Below, one piece after another: positions 6,701 through 8,838 of a stretch of DNA of 8,838 nt. Within the stretch, counting starts at the first letter, position 1, and every line of letters starts with the position of its first letter. The notes beneath the pieces were generated by a model. The model was not told the origin of the DNA and did not search any database. It saw only the letters and a program-made list of their open reading frames with translations. The position numbers were made by a program, and so were the translations under genes. The DNA comes from Euryarchaeota archaeon UBA556 (GTDB lineage Archaea; Thermoplasmatota; Poseidoniia; Poseidoniales; Thalassarchaeaceae): assembly GCA_002494975.1 (NCBI GenBank), contig DADI01000040.1, forward strand, positions 1 to 8,838. Direction: 5' to 3'.

Positions 6701-8059
6701 GTGGCGCTCGAGGGGTTCAAGAATCGTATTCTTGGTTCGATTGGTTTATTGAAGGGAAAAAAGCAGGTTGATGAAGAATCTGTAAAAGACCTAAGCCGTT
6801 CTCTGAGAAGAGCATTATTAGAAGCTGATTTCAATGTTAGGCAAACAAAAGAGATCACTGAGAGAATAGAAAGAAGGCTATTAGAGGAAGAAAAACCACC
6901 AGGTTTGAAACTTGAAACTCATGCAATGAATCTTATTTATTCAGAACTTGTAAGAATACTTGGGCCACCAAGAGAGATAAAACCTCATAATGAAACCATC
7001 CTAATGGTTGGTTTGTATGGTCAAGGTAAAACTACCACTACTGCAAAAATTGCTGATTGGTGGAGAAGAAGACATGGAGTCAAAGTTGGAGTTATTGAAG
7101 CAGATGTCCACAGACCGGGAGCATACCAACAACTCTGTCAGTTACTAGAAGGAACAAATATCGAGGTATATGGTGAACCTGAAGAAAAAGATGCTGCAAA
7201 GATTGTGAAGAATGGTCTGAAGAAAGTAGGTAATTCAGATGTTGTAATCATAGATACTGCAGGAAGAGATAGTTTAGATGAACAATTACGAGAAGAATTA
7301 ATTGAAATTGCAGAAATTGCTAATGCAACAGAGAGATTTCTTGTTATCGACGCCCAAGTAGGTCAAGCCGCTGGAAAAGTCGCCCAAACATTCCATGATC
7401 TTGTGGGAGTAACTGGTACTATTGTAACTAAGTTAGACGGTACTGCTAGAGGAGGCGGAGCACTTTCAGCTGTAGCAACAACAGGGGCACCTATTGTCTT
7501 CGTTGGAGAAGGAGAGCAAGTCAAGGATTTAGAAAAGTTCGAATCTGATAGGTTCATTTCAAGACTACTAGGAATGGGAGATATCAAGGGACTGATTGAT
7601 TTAGCACCTGGAGATTTAGACCAAGAAGAAGCAATGAGACTAGCTCAACGGTTAATGTCGGGAAGATTTACTCTTACAGATATGTATTCTCAGATGGAAA
7701 TGATGAGTAAAATAGGCACAGTTGACAAATTAATGTCGCATCTTCCTGACTCTATGTTTGGAGGAATGGGGTCACTAGGACGAGGACAGAAAAAACAAAT
7801 GCAGGACAATCTAGAAAAGTATAGAGTGATTATGGATTCTATGACTCAACAAGAAAAAGATGAGCCATTGTTACTTAAACATAGCAGAATTAGAAGAATA
7901 GCTAAGGGTTCAGGTTGTACTGAAAAAGATGTAAAGGATCTTATTGGTCAGTGGAATAAATCTAAGAAAATGATGAAAGGAATGAAGGGCGACAGAAAGA
8001 TGCGTAGGCAAATGCAATCAATGATGAATATTGATGATGCTGACTTTGACTTAGGGTGA
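6701..8059 (+). CDS. srp54: Signal recognition particle 54 kDa protein (SRP54/Ffh GTPase)
   Basis: Binds signal sequences of nascent membrane and secreted proteins and 7S SRP RNA, and docks with FtsY through a GTPase heterodimer. The N domain spans about 1-95, with the conserved LRRALLEADFNV at 35-46. The G domain has the P-loop GLYGQGKTTT (104-113), G2 DVHRPGAYQQL (135-145), G3 DTAGRD (185-190), G4 TKLDGTARGGGALS (243-256) and closing-loop VGEGE (268-272). LLGMGDIKGLID (289-300) leads into the Met-rich M domain (MYSQMEMMSKIG), with the SRP-RNA binding segment SRIRRIAKGSG at 395-405 and a Met/Lys-rich tail. At 452 residues it is full length. The P-loop departs from the near-universal GxQGSGKTTT: Tyr replaces Gln and Gln replaces Ser. 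The GTG start is fixed by the usual short N-terminal helix (ALEGFKNRILGSIG), and no in-frame ATG lies nearby. trmY follows after 4 nt. Confidence 0.97.
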   Translation: MALEGFKNRILGSIGLLKGKKQVDEESVKDLSRSLRRALLEADFNVRQTKEITERIERRLLEEEKPPGLKLETHAMNLIYSELVRILGPPREIKPHNETILMVGLYGQGKTTTTAKIADWWRRRHGVKVGVIEADVHRPGAYQQLCQLLEGTNIEVYGEPEEKDAAKIVKNGLKKVGNSDVVIIDTAGRDSLDEQLREELIEIAEIANATERFLVIDAQVGQAAGKVAQTFHDLVGVTGTIVTKLDGTARGGGALSAVATTGAPIVFVGEGEQVKDLEKFESDRFISRLLGMGDIKGLIDLAPGDLDQEEAMRLAQRLMSGRFTLTDMYSQMEMMSKIGTVDKLMSHLPDSMFGGMGSLGRGQKKQMQDNLEKYRVIMDSMTQQEKDEPLLLKHSRIRRIAKGSGCTEKDVKDLIGQWNKSKKMMKGMKGDRKMRRQMQSMMNIDDADFDLG

Positions 8060-8060
8060 T
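8053..8060 (+). promoter_or_regulatory. Shine-Dalgarno for trmY over the srp54 stop codon
   Basis: AGGGTGAT closely matches the archaeal anti-Shine-Dalgarno (GGAGGTGAT) and contains the srp54 TGA (8057-8059). It ends 3 nt before the TTG at 8064. It decides that TTG is the trmY start and implies that ribosomes finishing srp54 can restart on trmY. Confidence 0.65.
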
Positions 8061-8063
8061 ATT

Positions 8064-8651
8064 TTGCAACGGCATTATGCCATTATTGGTCATAAGGCAC
8101 CAAGTTCTGGAAATCTAAATTTAAATGACCTTCCAGGTTCTGGGAGAATAGATGTATTAGTTAGAGCAATAAACTCGGCTCTTTTCATATCTCATGGGAT
8201 AAGGAAAGATACCAATATCACATTACACCTTCAAGGAGGAGAAGGGCCCGATAGAAGAGTTTTCTTTGACGGAGAGATATTGGCAGGTGTGAGACCAGAT
8301 GAAAGATCTATTGCAGGACAAATAAAAGCTATAATGAAATTACCAATTCCACCAATTGGCCAATATAAAGAAATCACTCAGGGGATATTCCATTCAGGTG
8401 GAGATATTTCTGACACTATTAATTCTTGGAAAAAAGAAAAGATAGACATCAATATATTAGACGCTAATGGCAAAGATATTTCGGAGATTTCAAAAAAAGA
8501 AAAAGTAGGTATTATCATTTCCGACGATTCACCTTTCAATGAAAATGAAATAGAACAATTTACAGAATATGAAAAGATATCATTAGGTGAAAAATGGTTA
8601 CAAGGACATTCATGTATAGCAATCTCTCAATATATTTTTGACAGACTATGA
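8064..8651 (+). CDS. trmY: tRNA (pseudouridine(54)-N1)-methyltransferase TrmY
   Basis: SPOUT-class methyltransferase (COG1901/DUF358) that uses S-adenosylmethionine to convert pseudouridine 54 in the tRNA T-loop to N1-methylpseudouridine, the archaeal counterpart of bacterial ribothymidine 54. Family landmarks are SSGNLNLNDLPGSGRIDVLVRA (14-35, PGSGRID core), LFISHGIRKD (40-49), FFDGE and VRPDERSIAGQIK (76-88), the SAM-pocket region VGIIISDD (148-155), and the C-terminal GHSCIAI with the conserved Cys (C184). The 195-residue length matches the family (about 190-205). By memory of the Methanocaldococcus protein, the GDH in the SAM loop is replaced here by SDD. The TTG start follows a strong Shine-Dalgarno. 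The 3' end overlaps a convergent minus-strand frame by 6 nt. The enzyme that makes the pseudouridine (Pus10) is not in this window. Confidence 0.93.
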   Translation: MQRHYAIIGHKAPSSGNLNLNDLPGSGRIDVLVRAINSALFISHGIRKDTNITLHLQGGEGPDRRVFFDGEILAGVRPDERSIAGQIKAIMKLPIPPIGQYKEITQGIFHSGGDISDTINSWKKEKIDINILDANGKDISEISKKEKVGIIISDDSPFNENEIEQFTEYEKISLGEKWLQGHSCIAISQYIFDRL

Positions 8652-8837
8652 ACTAAACCAAAATGGCAATCCCTGACTATCAGATATTGCTGCTGCATCT
8701 AGGATTGACTTCGGCATGCCCAACGGGTGATTGACGGGCCATGAAGAGATAGGAGAAATTGCATATTCACCTGAATTTACTGAAAAGCAATCAGTTTGGG
8801 GTATTTCTTCCTCAATAATTTCTGCTGCGCCAACCTC
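8646..8837 (-). CDS. C-terminal 63 residues of an unrecognised protein, 5' end beyond window
   Basis: On the minus strand a frame stays open from the window edge for 63 codons and stops at TAG (8648-8646). The encoded tail begins EVGAAEIIEEEIPQTD, continues with GEYAISPISSWPVNHPLGMP, and ends GLPFWFSS. The composition looks like a soluble, folded protein, with no obvious membrane span. The frame accounts for the otherwise gene-free last 187 bases, and the rest of the window is tightly packed, so I take it as a real gene end. The stop overlaps the trmY 3' end by 6 nt in a tail-to-tail arrangement. I cannot name the family from this fragment. The longest plus-strand start in the same stretch (ATG at 8663) gives only 23 codons. 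Confidence 0.6.
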   Translation of the reverse strand, partial: EVGAAEIIEEEIPQTDCFSVNSGEYAISPISSWPVNHPLGMPKSILDAAAISDSQGLPFWFSS

Positions 8838-8838
8838 A

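Noticed and set aside
6673..7587. Minus-strand open frames (6673-6858 and 7363-7587) inside srp54
   Set aside because: Both lie opposite conserved N- and G-domain coding sequence, and their Ser/Pro-rich translations are typical of shadows.
8663..8734. Small plus-strand frame starting ATG at 8663 after trmY
   Set aside because: It has 23 codons, no Shine-Dalgarno and no motif, and it is opposite a longer open minus-strand frame.
1..8838. CRISPR array, tRNA or rRNA gene, insertion sequence, phage or defence module
   Set aside because: No spaced direct repeats, no tRNA-like cloverleaf arms noticed, no transposase or nuclease motif, and almost all sequence is accounted for by housekeeping genes.

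Overview
The window carries seven recognisable protein genes and one unrecognised gene end. They are packed tightly on a low-GC (by eye roughly 35-40%) backbone. The gene set is archaeal: an archaeal/eukaryal-type glycyl-tRNA synthetase, the large clamp-loader subunit RfcL, SRP54, and TrmY, which methylates pseudouridine 54 of archaeal tRNA. Short intergenic gaps, frequent GTG/TTG starts and a TATA-like box in front of trkA fit this. The style resembles uncultivated marine euryarchaea (Marine Group II/III, Thermoplasmatota), but no rRNA or other marker in the window proves that placement.

Layout, left to right. On the plus strand, the C-terminal 400 residues of glycyl-tRNA synthetase (1-1203, 5' end cut by the window) are followed 35 nt later by rfcL (1239-2741). 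rfcL converges on a minus-strand block with only 6 nt between stop codons. That block, in transcription order from right to left, is a 7-TM membrane protein of unknown function (6676-5828), a 90-nt or so spacer holding a likely promoter, then trkA (5734-4316) and trkH (4313-2748). The last two are 2 nt apart and form a potassium-uptake operon. Divergent from the 7-TM gene across only 24 nt is srp54 (6701-8059). trmY (8064-8651) follows 4 nt later, with its Shine-Dalgarno laid over the srp54 stop codon. From the right edge, a minus-strand gene ends at 8646, overlapping the trmY 3' end by 6 nt.

Functionally this is mostly housekeeping: translation (GlyRS, TrmY), replication (RfcL loads the PCNA clamp), membrane protein targeting (SRP54) and K+ homeostasis (TrkH channel subunit with its TrkA NAD-binding gating subunit). 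I see no mobile element, CRISPR array, tRNA or rRNA gene, phage gene or defence cassette. The points most worth a second look are the unassigned 7-TM protein, the unrecognised partial gene at the right edge, residue changes in the SRP54 GTPase P-loop, and lineage-specific insertions in RfcL and TrkH. I do not see convincing evidence of a new multi-gene system.
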